Shown here piece by piece: positions 8,001 to 14,979 of a stretch of 22,956 nt of DNA; positions within the stretch are counted from its first letter, which is position 1; each line of letters starts with the position of its first letter. The stretch is from an uncultured Solobacterium sp. (GTDB taxonomy: Bacteria; Bacillota_I; Bacilli_A; Erysipelotrichales; Erysipelotrichaceae). The translations under genes were made by a program, and so were the position numbers. The notes under the pieces are model-generated. The model made no database searches, was not told where the DNA came from, and was given only the letters and a program-made list of their open reading frames with translations. The stretch covers positions 1 through 22,956 of the forward strand of contig CAJJTI010000013.1 in the NCBI GenBank assembly GCA_905194705.1. The letters run 5' to 3'.

Positions 8001-8310
8001 GTTCATATACCTTATCCATCATGTGTACAAAATCCTTTTTATAATTTCTATATTCCTTATACATTTTTGCAACAGTTGGATAATCTTCTTCAAGGACTGA
8101 TTCTACAATATTATGCATATCATAAATTTCTATATCCGTATCTTCATCATAACTCTCGTCTATTCTTGTTAATACATCGTTTAAAATTTTTGTATAATCA
8201 TTGTCTGATAACTCGTACATAGCACGTCTAGCAGCTTTATTGCAAGCTTCAATAATCTTCTGTTCGTTATAAGGTTCTATAGTGCCATCCTTTTTTATTA
8301 CATTGTACAA
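5035..8310 (-). CDS. nrdD: Anaerobic ribonucleoside-triphosphate reductase, intein-containing
   Basis: This class III reductase makes dNTPs from NTPs by glycyl-radical chemistry. The precursor is 1091 aa, and removing the intein (405-772) leaves a normal 723-aa NrdD. Residues 1-90 form an ATP-cone (VIKKDGTIEPYNEQKIIEAC). The core includes HDRSARLDTFNCC (161-173), MGC/RAFLSPW across the intein site, and NPVAFCEGGLLGG. A zinc ribbon lies at C1035/C1038 and C1048/C1051, and the glycyl-radical loop is RMNGYLG with Gly1064. TTG at 8310 is the start, with AAGGAG 8 nt upstream, overlapping the preceding small gene by 13 nt. The stop overlaps the GIY-YIG start. Functional enzyme requires protein splicing of the intein and activation by the downstream NrdG. 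Confidence 0.96.
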   Translation of the reverse strand: MYNVIKKDGTIEPYNEQKIIEACNKAARRAMYELSDNDYTKILNDVLTRIDESYDEDTDIEIYDMHNIVESVLEEDYPTVAKMYKEYRNYKKDFVHMMDKVYERSQSIRYIGDKSNANTDSALVATKRSLIYNELSGELYKKFFLTYDEKQAAKDGYIYIHDRSARLDTFNCCLFDVGNVMHNGFEMGNIWYNEPNYLDTAFDVMGDIILSTAAQQYGGFTVPEVDKILEPYAEKSYEKYLNEYLAICEDIDGLIPELSDMRCEKGSEYATEKVQRDFEQGWQGIEMKLNSVGSSRGDYPFVTMTLGLATSKFGKMAAISLLKVHSEGQGKNGFKRPVLFPKIVFLYDKNLHGDGSYKYPSADVFNAGIDCSSKTMYPDWLSLTGDGYVAEMYKKYGKVVSPMGCVDGKEIITYKFNNKLYVESFERMWNRLSDTFEPKTQIEGQPHLYMDLNNVEIYDTEKGFVNTKRIIRNISNNFVDVHLSNGRRLLCTTDHPFEIINKGMTSAENLKIGDKLLINSNQYNEENVVFNKDKSWLLGFMLCDGCYQNNHIFASIAINGEDEIEHKFHETFSKYFGMSTKTVIQERGKKGNYKDLCAIADDNNNMQSAINYFSTKFGGINKVNRHIPNEVFSWDYESKLAFMAGMIDADGDINENSHGGSIVQIGSTNKELALQQMALAQALGIPAKIYHNHYTKKNPNSIRYRVEFYAIDELLPYIVCEKKREHYVETYSNHYNINAEVLEVIPVNMTMYSYDVMTDSEHFEVSGIYSHNCRAFLSPWYEKGGMHPIDENDKPIFEGRFNLGVVSLHLPMILAKARRESKDFYEVLDYYLELIRGLHKRTYDYIGELRASVNPVAFCEGGLLGGNLKPTDKIKSILPPMTMSYGITALNELQRLYNGKSIREDGQFALEVMQYINDYTNRIKEEDHILYAIYGTPAESLCGLQIEQFRKIYGIIENVSDKPYVSNSFHCHVSEQMSPIEKQDKEGRFWNLFNGGKIQYCRYNLGYNKEAIKTLILRAMDKGFYEGVNLAMCYCEDCGYQQVEMDICPKCGSKMITKIDRMNGYLGFTRVHGETRYNSSKIAEINDRVSM
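5995..7098 (-). mobile_element. LAGLIDADG intein inside NrdD (368 aa)
   Basis: The intein spans NrdD residues 405-772. It begins with Cys405 (MG/CVDGKEI) and ends SHN772 before Cys773 of the extein (CRAFLSPW). Block B is CTTDHPF (491-497, TxxH). The two LAGLIDADG motifs are WLLGFMLCDG (536-545) and FMAGMIDADGD (642-652), so the homing endonuclease looks intact. Block F is MYSYDVMTDSEHFEV and block G is GIYSHN/C. All splicing residues (Cys1, block-B Thr and His, penultimate His, Asn, Cys+1) are present, so it should be splicing-competent. The insertion point lies in a conserved catalytic-core strand of NrdD, as expected for homing inteins that hit invariant sequence. Confidence 0.95.
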
Positions 8311-8495
8311 TTCTTATTCTCCTTTCTTTTCTCCATTCGTTTGTCCAGCATAAAATCTTCATACCCACTATTTTCGTTACATGTATACTCAAAATTTGAC
8401 CAACTTTGTGTAAACTTGTTTGGCTTTGCTGATGCTCTATAACACTTATCTTTCATATGACAATGTTCACTATTACACATTGTGATATCTGACAT
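8298..8495 (-). CDS. Small Cys-rich phage protein
   Basis: This 65-aa protein has an N-terminal cluster of potential metal ligands (C7, H11, C12, H13, C18, in CNSEHCHMKDKC), then YRASAKPNKFTQSWSNFEYTC and a basic tail. The Cys/His spacing suggests a small zinc or iron-sulfur site. Similar short Cys-rich proteins are common in Firmicutes phages, but I know no function. ATG at 8495 has AGGTG 5 nt upstream. The end overlaps the nrdD start by 13 nt, so it may be co-translated with nrdD, and a link to nucleotide metabolism is positional only. Confidence 0.8.
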   Translation of the reverse strand: MSDITMCNSEHCHMKDKCYRASAKPNKFTQSWSNFEYTCNENSGYEDFMLDKRMEKRKENKNCTM

Positions 8496-8503
8496 ATATT
8501 CAC

Positions 8504-8644
8504 CTACATATCCTTAATTTTTATTTTCAATACCTCTAGTTTCTTATACTTATCAGAATCATATTTTGTATGATCTTTGATAATCATGTGTGTTTGCTCG
8601 TTACAAATTAACTCAATAATCATTTTCTTTTCTTCTTTATTCAA
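8504..8644 (-). CDS. Small helical phage protein (46 aa)
   Basis: This short gene reads MNKEEKKMIIELICNEQTHM at its start and closes with KLEVLKIKIKDM before TAG at 8504-8506. The start is TTG at 8642-8644, with GAGGTG 9 nt upstream. The protein is an amphipathic, Lys/Glu-rich helical hairpin with one Cys. It sits tightly between 8653-8853 and 8298-8495, with the intergenic spacing expected of an operon. Such tiny helical proteins are frequent in phages of this group. I assign no function. Confidence 0.75.
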   Translation of the reverse strand: MNKEEKKMIIELICNEQTHMIIKDHTKYDSDKYKKLEVLKIKIKDM

Positions 8645-8652
8645 TATCCCAA

Positions 8653-8853
8653 TCACCTCACAATATTTCCATGCATTTCATCACATATTAATGTCGTATG
8701 TATTACTCCATCATCTAAGTTTGCATGTGTTTTTACTTTTTTAGTTGCTCTAATATTATATTCTCTATCATTTATTGTTACAGTTAGAAAATCATCTGGT
8801 TTAGATAATAATTCGTTAGCAAGACCATGACAGGTTAACGTTCTAAAAATCAC
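8653..8853 (-). CDS. Hypothetical phage protein (66 aa)
   Basis: The protein reads LANELLSKPDDFLTVTIN near its start, followed by a strand-rich section (REYNIRATKKV) and a C-terminal segment (GVIHTTLICDEM). GTG at 8851-8853 is the likely start, with GAGGTG about 10 nt upstream. It lies 22 bp after the deoxyribosyltransferase-like gene and 8 bp ahead of the next small gene, so it is part of the operon. The alternation of short helix and strands suggests a compact alpha/beta fold. No motif allows a function. Confidence 0.75.
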   Translation of the reverse strand: MIFRTLTCHGLANELLSKPDDFLTVTINDREYNIRATKKVKTHANLDDGVIHTTLICDEMHGNIVR

Positions 8854-8875
8854 TTAATCTAATCACCTCGTTTCA

Positions 8876-9295
8876 TTACAACAAATAATATTCCTTAATA
8901 TATACCAAAGCATCAAATCTATCTTCAAACACGATATCACAATGTTCTTTTATCCATGGATATATATTCTTTGTGCCAAATCCAATAATAGGTATTCCCG
9001 TATCAAAAGCTTTTTGTACTTCCATACCAGTTCCAACTGATGAATTTGAATTATCTAAATTTACAAGTAACAAATCACTTTTACTAACTTTATGTAAAAA
9101 ATAATTCATACACTGTTTCTCAGTCTTAGGCAACAATGTATCATAATTAAAAGATTCACTTGGAATAAATACGTTAACATTGTATTTCTCATTTACTTTT
9201 TCCAAACAATCTCTAGTAGATTTTCTCCATTGATATGATTCGTCATTTGATACATGCTTTGTTGCACCAGCAGTATAAACCTGAAATGTCTCCAT
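8876..9295 (-). CDS. Nucleoside 2-deoxyribosyltransferase-like protein
   Basis: The 139-aa length and Rossmann-like layout fit the nucleoside 2-deoxyribosyltransferase/DNMP N-glycosidase family. The N-terminal strand VYTAGATKH contacts substrate in the family, and the diagnostic core SDLLLVNLDNSNSSVGTG is followed at once by MEVQKAFDTGIPIIGFG. The Asp of the SDLL strand and the Glu of GxxxE are the expected active-site acids. The family swaps bases between deoxynucleosides or cleaves dNMPs. In a phage this means salvage or disposal of host nucleotides. ATG at 9295 has AAGGAGG 8 nt upstream. Neighbours (guanylate-kinase-like enzyme, NrdD, dUTPase, ThyX) support a nucleotide role. Exact substrate is unknown. 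Confidence 0.85.
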   Translation of the reverse strand: METFQVYTAGATKHVSNDESYQWRKSTRDCLEKVNEKYNVNVFIPSESFNYDTLLPKTEKQCMNYFLHKVSKSDLLLVNLDNSNSSVGTGMEVQKAFDTGIPIIGFGTKNIYPWIKEHCDIVFEDRFDALVYIKEYYLL

Positions 9296-9308
9296 TATTA
9301 ATTCCTCC

Positions 9309-9866
9309 TTACTGTACTAAATTATAAAAATACATTATTGTATCTACTACATCATTAATGTCATCATTGAAATCATTAGAGATAATCTTGTCTGCTAATA
9401 TTTCAGCAAATTCAAAATCTTTTGTATCTCTTTTAATTCGATCTTCTAATTTATCATTTGTATCATTACGTTTCATTAAACGTTTTTTTATTGTTTCTAA
9501 ATTCGTATACAAATAAATTACTGTTGGATCAATATCATTATCTCTAATATCTCGAACACCTTCTGGTGTAAGTATAATAATAGTATTTTTATCAGCCTTT
9601 TTTAAATCTTCTTTAGCCGAACCATAATACCATGTTTCCCCATTAACATCATATTTCTTCCATTCGGCAAAAAATCCACTTTCAATTTTCTGCAAAAAAT
9701 CATTTTCTGAAATGTAATGATATGTAATATTTTGGATTTCACCTTCTCGCATCGGTCTAGTTGTATAAGTTACAATCGAATGAAAACCATGTTTTTTTAC
9801 CAAAATTTCTCTAACAGAGTCTTTTCCTGATGCTGCTTTACCTATTAATACAAGCATTTTGTCCAT
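9309..9866 (-). CDS. gmk: Guanylate kinase-like P-loop enzyme
   Basis: It phosphorylates GMP/dGMP (or a related dNMP) with ATP. A P-loop GKAASGKDS sits at residues 9-17, then the family's GMP-binding TYTTRPMREGE, FAEWKKYDVNGETWYYGS (the second nucleotide-binding segment) and a lid-like LMKRNDTNDKLEDRIKRD. At 185 aa it is slightly shorter than bacterial Gmk. The start is ambiguous. ATG 9866 has AGGAGG only 3 nt ahead, while ATG 9857 (Met4) sits 12 nt after the same motif. The gene overlaps the upstream Cys-rich gene by 29 bp. The P-loop has GKAASGKDS in place of the typical GPSGvGKST, so dNMP preference could differ from host Gmk. Confidence 0.9.
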   Translation of the reverse strand: MDKMLVLIGKAASGKDSVREILVKKHGFHSIVTYTTRPMREGEIQNITYHYISENDFLQKIESGFFAEWKKYDVNGETWYYGSAKEDLKKADKNTIIILTPEGVRDIRDNDIDPTVIYLYTNLETIKKRLMKRNDTNDKLEDRIKRDTKDFEFAEILADKIISNDFNDDINDVVDTIMYFYNLVQ

Positions 9867-10371
9867 ATACCTCCTCTTTAATAACGATTTTTGTGTCTTT
9901 CATAATCTTTTTCTGACAATTTTTATAATAAGATTTATATCCTATATAAAAATTGTATAGTTCTGATACATACGGTAATGTTTTAAAAAAAATTGTTCTA
10001 TCTGATTTTGGATTGCACTCAATATATTGCAATAATTGATTGTATGTATATACTTTTGTAGAAGTCTTATCTCCCATTGTTTCATCGAAAGACACATATA
10101 CATAATTTAAAATGCTTCTTTTTGTTCCAAATTCAACGGTATGCTTAATATCATTTTTTATATATGACATGTCTAATATTCCTAGTTTAAAACCATGATC
10201 ATATGGATGGTTACATCTTCCTTTGTAAAAGCAATGATTACATCCTATTCCATCTTCTCCACCCTTACAAATGCCACTATCATTTTTATAATTAGGATTA
10301 TTGTTTTTAACCATTCTCAAAGCATGATTAAATCCCCAAATACTAAATTTATCAAATGTCTTTCTCATCAT
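9838..10371 (-). CDS. Hypothetical protein with a Cys/His cluster
   Basis: This 177-aa protein has an internal CKGGEDGIGCNHCFYKGRC (about residues 35-53) followed by NHPYDHG, a likely zinc-binding knuckle. The rest is aromatic-rich with a Lys-rich C-terminus (KIMKDTKIVIKEEV). ATG at 10371 is preceded by GAGGTAAAAA. It overlaps both neighbours (20 bp with the HPr-like gene, 29 bp with the guanylate kinase-like gene), so all three are translationally coupled. I do not recognise the family and propose no function. Confidence 0.8.
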   Translation of the reverse strand: MMRKTFDKFSIWGFNHALRMVKNNNPNYKNDSGICKGGEDGIGCNHCFYKGRCNHPYDHGFKLGILDMSYIKNDIKHTVEFGTKRSILNYVYVSFDETMGDKTSTKVYTYNQLLQYIECNPKSDRTIFFKTLPYVSELYNFYIGYKSYYKNCQKKIMKDTKIVIKEEVYGQNACINR

Positions 10372-10609
10372 TTTTTACCTCATATCGTTCACAAATGGAT
10401 TTGAAAAATGCAATTTCCGATAAGTCATCACTATTCAAAACAACATCAAATGGTTCACGGAGATTTATCGAATAAAGACTCAATAATGATTTTGCATCAC
10501 AACAATACTTATCTTTTACAATATCCACATCCGATGTCATTTTTGACATATCTTTCGTAAAATCCATAACATCATCTATATTTCGTACCTTAACTTTTAT
10601 TTTAATCAT
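10352..10609 (-). CDS. HPr-like domain protein lacking the phospho-histidine motif
   Basis: This 85-aa protein matches the HPr fold in its centre and C-terminal half: VDIVKDKYCCDAKSLLSLYS mirrors the HPr strand plus AKS(I/L)M helix, with Ser41 in the position of regulatory Ser46, and then PFDVVLNSDD follows. The N-terminal active-site segment of HPr (GLHARPA with the phosphorylated His) is absent: here it reads VRNIDDVMDFTK. It therefore cannot pass phosphate as HPr does, if it is a true relative. ATG at 10609 is preceded by GGTGGAG. A regulatory or decoy role against host HPr kinase/CcpA is possible, but that is speculation. Confidence 0.75.
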   Translation of the reverse strand: MIKIKVKVRNIDDVMDFTKDMSKMTSDVDIVKDKYCCDAKSLLSLYSINLREPFDVVLNSDDLSEIAFFKSICERYEVKNDEKDI

Positions 10610-10612
10610 GAT

Positions 10613-11428
10613 TTATAGCTCCACCCTTTCGTCATATATTTTCACACCAATAATCGTGCTATCCCAATTGTTACATTTTGATACATCACCATGTAATTTA
10701 GCATTTGAATCTAATGAGTGAGTATCTACAATGAATTCGGCTAATGAACCATCGTATGTTATAATATGTTGTGTATCAGTGTGTTTATCATCTTTGCAAT
10801 CTCCTAAAATACATGGAATTATTTCTCCATTTTCTAGTATCAAATCTATATATATACCAACATCTGTTGTAAAATAAGATCCTACTGCAATACAATACCG
10901 ACCATTCACTTGACGTATCCCATAATTACCTGTGTATGCAATTTGTTGTAATTTATATTGAGGACTAGATTCTGATGTGATTGTTTTATAACTCATAAAG
11001 CTTTTAATTCCATTTAACGGAACATTGTAATAAATAAAATTTGGAGGTGTTTGAGAAATAAACTTTGAACAAATATAATATTCTTTACCTTCAAAAACAA
11101 CTTTACTCCATACATAATTACTTTTATCAATTATGTAATCATCTTTTATATACTTGATTTCGTCACCATATTTCAATACAGTGACTATTTCACTCTCAAT
11201 ATCAGGATTAGATCTGATATTCACATCACATGCAGCATATCCAGTAACAACAACTTTTTTATCCTCTAATTCATTATTTAGATTTTCTTGTATAGTTTCT
11301 GTAAATATACTAATTGCGCCACTTGCAGTTTCATTTGTTCCTTTTGCTAATATTTCCTGTCTCATAACAGGGGCGACTTGATTTAACGATAATATTAGCA
11401 ATAATGCTAAAATTTGTTTTCTTTTCAT
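10613..11428 (-). CDS. Secreted SH3b-domain protein
   Basis: Residues 1-25 form a signal peptide (MKRKQILALLLILSLNQ). A spacer follows, then a bacterial SH3 domain at about 60-125: TGYAACDVNIRSNPDIES, then KYGDEIKYI, WSKVVFEGKEYYI and CSKFIS are its usual strands. The C-terminal half (about 130-271) is a strand-rich domain (YTGNYGIRQVNGRYCIAVGS, GIYIDLILENGEIIPC) that resembles double-psi-barrel or 3D-like secreted domains but lacks clear catalytic acids. ATG has AGGAG 5 nt upstream. A secreted wall-binding protein among replication genes suggests expression during early infection or lysogeny, perhaps for surface modification or superinfection exclusion. Confidence 0.85.
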   Translation of the reverse strand: MKRKQILALLLILSLNQVAPVMRQEILAKGTNETASGAISIFTETIQENLNNELEDKKVVVTGYAACDVNIRSNPDIESEIVTVLKYGDEIKYIKDDYIIDKSNYVWSKVVFEGKEYYICSKFISQTPPNFIYYNVPLNGIKSFMSYKTITSESSPQYKLQQIAYTGNYGIRQVNGRYCIAVGSYFTTDVGIYIDLILENGEIIPCILGDCKDDKHTDTQHIITYDGSLAEFIVDTHSLDSNAKLHGDVSKCNNWDSTIIGVKIYDERVEL

Positions 11429-11477
11429 GTCTTCTCCTATAATTTTGATGAATGCGTTACAGTTATATATTCTCTTT

Positions 11478-13439
11478 TTATTTCAACATTTTGATAAAAT
11501 CCTCTTCTGTTATGATTGGAATATTGAGCGATTTCGCCTTAGTATTTTTAGATGATATAGAATTAATATCGTTATTGATAAGATAACTAACCTTAGAAGA
11601 TACACTTCCTACAACTTTACCACCATGAGCTTCAATATCAGCTTTGAGAGCATCACGGTTTTGATAATGATTTACACTTCCTGTAATAACAAAAGTCTTA
11701 TTCTCTAATTCATTTGTAGTTTTTGACATAATGGATTTCTGTGTATCAAATGTAAACTCATTTGCTAACTGAAGTATGTCTGAATAATGATTTTTCCAAT
11801 AAATATTGAGTGAGTTTATTAACGAATCTCCAACACCATGCAAATATCTAAAGTATTCTGCGCCTTTAATTGTCATTTCATTAATAAACGTGTCGAGGTC
11901 ATAATCAACAGAATCTGCAATCATCATACTTGCTGATTTGCCTAGCAACGGAATTGACAAACTATAAAGAAAACGCTCAAGACTTGTCTTACGAGATTTC
12001 TCAATAGATGTAAGAAGTTTCTCAACTGACCTTTTACCAAATCCTTCAAGTGATTTTATCTCATTTTCATGATCTGATAAGTGATAAATGTCCTGAATTG
12101 AGTTTAGCCAACCAAGATTAATGAATTTCTCTATTGTAGATTCTGAAAGATTCTCGATATCTAACGCATTTCGGCTTGCTGCGTGAACTAATTTACGTAA
12201 AAGCTTACCTTTACAGTCTGGATTTTCACACACAAGAACTTCTGAATCATTTTCTTTAATAATTCTTGTAGGCTGACCACAAATAGGACATTTATCAGGA
12301 ATACTAAAATTACCACTCTTGTCAATGCTATCATGCACTTTAGGAATAACCATATTTGAACGATAAACTCTAATTCTATCTCCAATACCAAGCATCATAT
12401 CTTTAATATATGTAACGTTATGAAGCGTTGCTCTTGTTGTTATTGCTCCACTTAAGTCAACTGGCTCGAAGATTGCCACAGGATTGATTAAACCCGTCTT
12501 TGAAGTATTCCACTCAATATCTGTAAGCACTGTTTCAAATAATTCATCTTCATATTTATATGCCATTGAATGTCTAAAGAATTTATCTGTTCTTCCCATA
12601 GATTCGGCAATTTTGTAGTCATCAACCGCCATAACAGCTCCATCGTAAGGAATATTATGTGAATCTGCTGATTCTCTTATATGATTTAATAAGATTGTCA
12701 ACTCTTCGTTCTGATTAATTCTAGGTGATTTTAATATTGGTATAATTTCAAAGCCAATATCTTTAGCCTTAAACAAATCTCTACTAGGAGTTTTATGCTC
12801 AAAACCTTTAATAACTCTCCAAGCAATAAATCTCATATTTCTGTTTGCAGCTTCTTTGCTATCAAGTAATTGTAGCGAACCAGACACAAGATTTCTCGGA
12901 TGTTTGTACTTCTTATCTTCTGGTAATTTATCATTAATCTCTCTGAAAGTATCCCATCCAATAATTGTTTCGCCATCAATAATAAGTTCATCCTTATATG
13001 GAATTTCCTTTGGTACGTTTTTCATTGTTAATACATTCTGAAGGCATTCAGTACCTCTCACTCCATCGCCTCTAGTTTCTGCACCGATTAACTTACCATT
13101 AATATAATGAAGAGATGTGGTTAAGCCATCAGCTTTAACAGATAAGAAACAATCCTTATTTCCAATAAATTCAATTAACTCATCTATTGATTTTGTTTTA
13201 TCAAGTGAAAGCATTGAATGATTATGTTCAACCTCTTTTAATTCATCTGCAACTGAATAACCAACATTATGTGTCGGACTGTTAGATAATACAATACTAG
13301 TCTCTTTTTCGAGATTTATTAACTCATCATACATTTTATCCCACTCATAATCAGGCATAATTGGAATTTGATTATAATAAGCATATGAAGCATTATTCAA
13401 CTCTTTAATAAGTTGTTTTATTCTTTCTAACTTATTCAT
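11478..13439 (-). CDS. ligA: NAD+-dependent DNA ligase, full length
   Basis: It seals nicks using NAD+. Its 653 aa carry every LigA domain: NAD-binding Ia (YYNQIPIMPDYEWD, residues 21-34), the adenylated lysine K102 in VKADG, ETRGDGVRG (121-129), DGE (155-157), YKYEDE in the last nucleotidyl-transfer motif, and an OB fold (GDRIRVYRSNMVIPKV). A four-Cys zinc finger (C384, C387, C404, C409), HhH repeats (EGFGKRSVEKL) and a C-terminal BRCT (NKTFVITG...) complete it. ATG at 13439 has GGAGG 6 nt upstream, overlapping the preceding gene by 8 bp. Phages usually carry ATP ligases. A complete bacterial-type LigA with BRCT is typical of large Firmicutes phages and a host copy must also exist. Confidence 0.97.
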   Translation of the reverse strand: MNKLERIKQLIKELNNASYAYYNQIPIMPDYEWDKMYDELINLEKETSIVLSNSPTHNVGYSVADELKEVEHNHSMLSLDKTKSIDELIEFIGNKDCFLSVKADGLTTSLHYINGKLIGAETRGDGVRGTECLQNVLTMKNVPKEIPYKDELIIDGETIIGWDTFREINDKLPEDKKYKHPRNLVSGSLQLLDSKEAANRNMRFIAWRVIKGFEHKTPSRDLFKAKDIGFEIIPILKSPRINQNEELTILLNHIRESADSHNIPYDGAVMAVDDYKIAESMGRTDKFFRHSMAYKYEDELFETVLTDIEWNTSKTGLINPVAIFEPVDLSGAITTRATLHNVTYIKDMMLGIGDRIRVYRSNMVIPKVHDSIDKSGNFSIPDKCPICGQPTRIIKENDSEVLVCENPDCKGKLLRKLVHAASRNALDIENLSESTIEKFINLGWLNSIQDIYHLSDHENEIKSLEGFGKRSVEKLLTSIEKSRKTSLERFLYSLSIPLLGKSASMMIADSVDYDLDTFINEMTIKGAEYFRYLHGVGDSLINSLNIYWKNHYSDILQLANEFTFDTQKSIMSKTTNELENKTFVITGSVNHYQNRDALKADIEAHGGKVVGSVSSKVSYLINNDINSISSKNTKAKSLNIPIITEEDFIKMLK

Positions 13440-13653
13440 TTACTTCCTCCTTTTCTCCACAATATTCTTTTAAGTATGTAAGCATTTCTGACTCTTCTGG
13501 GAAGAACGGATCTCTATTCTTTTTACTTTGAACAAAGCCAAGAAAATTCATCATAAATTGCCCGAAACGCCAATCTAAATAATATGTCTTCCATATTCTA
13601 TTTAATTCTGATGTAAACATATCAATTCTTTCTGGATTTCTTATTATAATCAC
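13432..13653 (-). CDS. Small phage protein (73 aa or shorter), start uncertain
   Basis: The protein carries RNPERIDMF near its start, then SELNRIWKTYYLDWRFGQFM and an acidic end (FFPEESEMLTYLKEYCG). The RFGQ motif plus DPFF is a mark of a small phage family I recall, without known function. The start is doubtful. GTG at 13653 lies inside the GGAGGTG ribosome binding site itself, and the codon with sensible spacing and a family-like N-terminus is ATA (before AGA AAT CCA), with ATG at 13620 as the other choice. It overlaps ligA by 8 bp. Confidence 0.75.
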   Translation of the reverse strand: MIIIRNPERIDMFTSELNRIWKTYYLDWRFGQFMMNFLGFVQSKKNRDPFFPEESEMLTYLKEYCGEKEEVNE

Positions 13654-13676
13654 CTCCTATCCCATGAAATGAACAT

Positions 13677-14360
13677 TTATTGTCTCTTTGGTTTTCTTCC
13701 ACAAGATTTCTTTTCTTCACAATATCCTAACTTTTCACATTTAGGCTTACATGTCATATCAATTAACGTTTTCCATTCATTAGAATATTCTCTTAAAGCA
13801 TCAAGATAATCTTTCATCAATTCATTTCTATATTCCCAATATGCCCTCGAACAAGATCTTTGTGCGGTCATATCTACTATGTTTCTGAAATTACGTTTAT
13901 CAACCATATTACTGTTATATGCTAGTGGCAAACACATTGTTGCATCTTCAACAGGAATTCCATTTTCAATAAACCATTGAATTTTTGAATTTACATATCT
14001 CATAAAACTGTGCCATTCTAATTCGGTTTCTGGTTTCTTTTTTACTGATGGTGGAGTTTTATATTCAAAACCTTCACCTTTAGAATAATTAATATAACGT
14101 GTTGAACCTTGTAAACGTGTTGGTAAACAACCTATATGTGTGTACCATTCTCTCAAAACTTTTGCGGAATATCCATCAATAATTGCATAAACATCTGGAA
14201 ACTCCCATGTTCTCCCATGCACACTTTCAATACAATCTAAGCCACGCTTATAATTCTTTTCCTGATTAGATGTATCAGCACCCTGACATACACCTGCATA
14301 AAATCCAATCATTGTAATTGGTGTTTTTGTCGTGTCGTTTGTAATAATAATTGTTCCCAT
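13677..14360 (-). CDS. thyX: FAD-dependent thymidylate synthase
   Basis: ThyX converts dUMP to dTMP using FAD, NADPH and methylene-tetrahydrofolate. The ThyX pattern is seen as HGRTWEFPDVYAIIDGYSAK, PTRLQGSTRYINYSKG (the dUMP/FAD-binding motif region, a divergent RHRxxS with S86-T87-R88-Y89), then NFRNIVDMTAQRSCSRAYWE and the C-terminal Cys tail CKPKCEKLGYCEEKKSCGR. The length of 227 aa matches phage ThyX. ATG at 14360 is preceded by AGGAGGAAAAA. Together with the dUTPase at 1667-2290 (source of dUMP) it forms a de novo thymidylate route not needing the host ThyA. Confidence 0.92.
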   Translation of the reverse strand: MGTIIITNDTTKTPITMIGFYAGVCQGADTSNQEKNYKRGLDCIESVHGRTWEFPDVYAIIDGYSAKVLREWYTHIGCLPTRLQGSTRYINYSKGEGFEYKTPPSVKKKPETELEWHSFMRYVNSKIQWFIENGIPVEDATMCLPLAYNSNMVDKRNFRNIVDMTAQRSCSRAYWEYRNELMKDYLDALREYSNEWKTLIDMTCKPKCEKLGYCEEKKSCGRKPKRQ

Positions 14361-14435
14361 TTTTTCCTCCTATTTTCCAAATCCCAATGAAAGTTTAGAT
14401 TACTGTAAATTATCAATTAAAATAATGGTTTCTTG

Positions 14436-14936
14436 CTACTTATTTTTAGCACCCATATAGTTTTCTTTTGTAACTTCATAATGTTTAGTGTCATAATATT
14501 TGTTATCAATCAACTTTACGTCATCCTTGAAAGTTCCAACAATTCTTCCGTTATACTTTTTAACCATTTTGTCATATGATTTTTCAATTGGGTTGCCAAC
14601 AACCACACAAAAATCAAGCTTTCTAAAATTATATTTTTCGAATATATCTTGCAATACCTGTCCAAGATCCATACCAAACGTTATCTTATCGTCTGTAAAA
14701 TTCATTATGCTTAAACTGTGTGCATAATTACACCTTCTGTTTACAGAATAACTAATATATCCAATCACATTGTCATCTTTAATGGAAACAAATTGATGTC
14801 GCTCCCATGTACTATCATCAATAGTCATAGCATCATAATATGTATCATTATTCCAAAATTTATATTTATCTTTGAACCAGATATTGTATTGTAGTTTTTC
14901 TAATTGCTCTTTGTATTTGATTGCAACATCTAACAA
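14436..14936 (-). CDS. GNAT-like N-acetyltransferase, phage
   Basis: The core matches acetyltransferase topology: WERHQFVSIKDDNVIGYISY (strands b2-b4), SIMNFTDD, then GMDLGQVLQDIFEKYNFRKL (helix after the acyl-CoA loop) and FCVVVGNPIEKSYDKMVKKY (b6-a4). The acyl-CoA binding Q/RxxGxG/A motif is not clean (GMDLGQ). I take the start at TTG 14936, 166 aa, because a strong GGAGGT sits 7 nt ahead. A longer frame begins at 14990 or 14993 inside the upstream gene, with no good ribosome binding site. Substrate unknown. A role in modifying host proteins or small molecules is possible. Confidence 0.7.
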   Translation of the reverse strand: MLDVAIKYKEQLEKLQYNIWFKDKYKFWNNDTYYDAMTIDDSTWERHQFVSIKDDNVIGYISYSVNRRCNYAHSLSIMNFTDDKITFGMDLGQVLQDIFEKYNFRKLDFCVVVGNPIEKSYDKMVKKYNGRIVGTFKDDVKLIDNKYYDTKHYEVTKENYMGAKNK

Positions 14937-14979
14937 CTCATTTACCTCCAATTTTTCAAAGGAACTATCGCTTCTTAAC

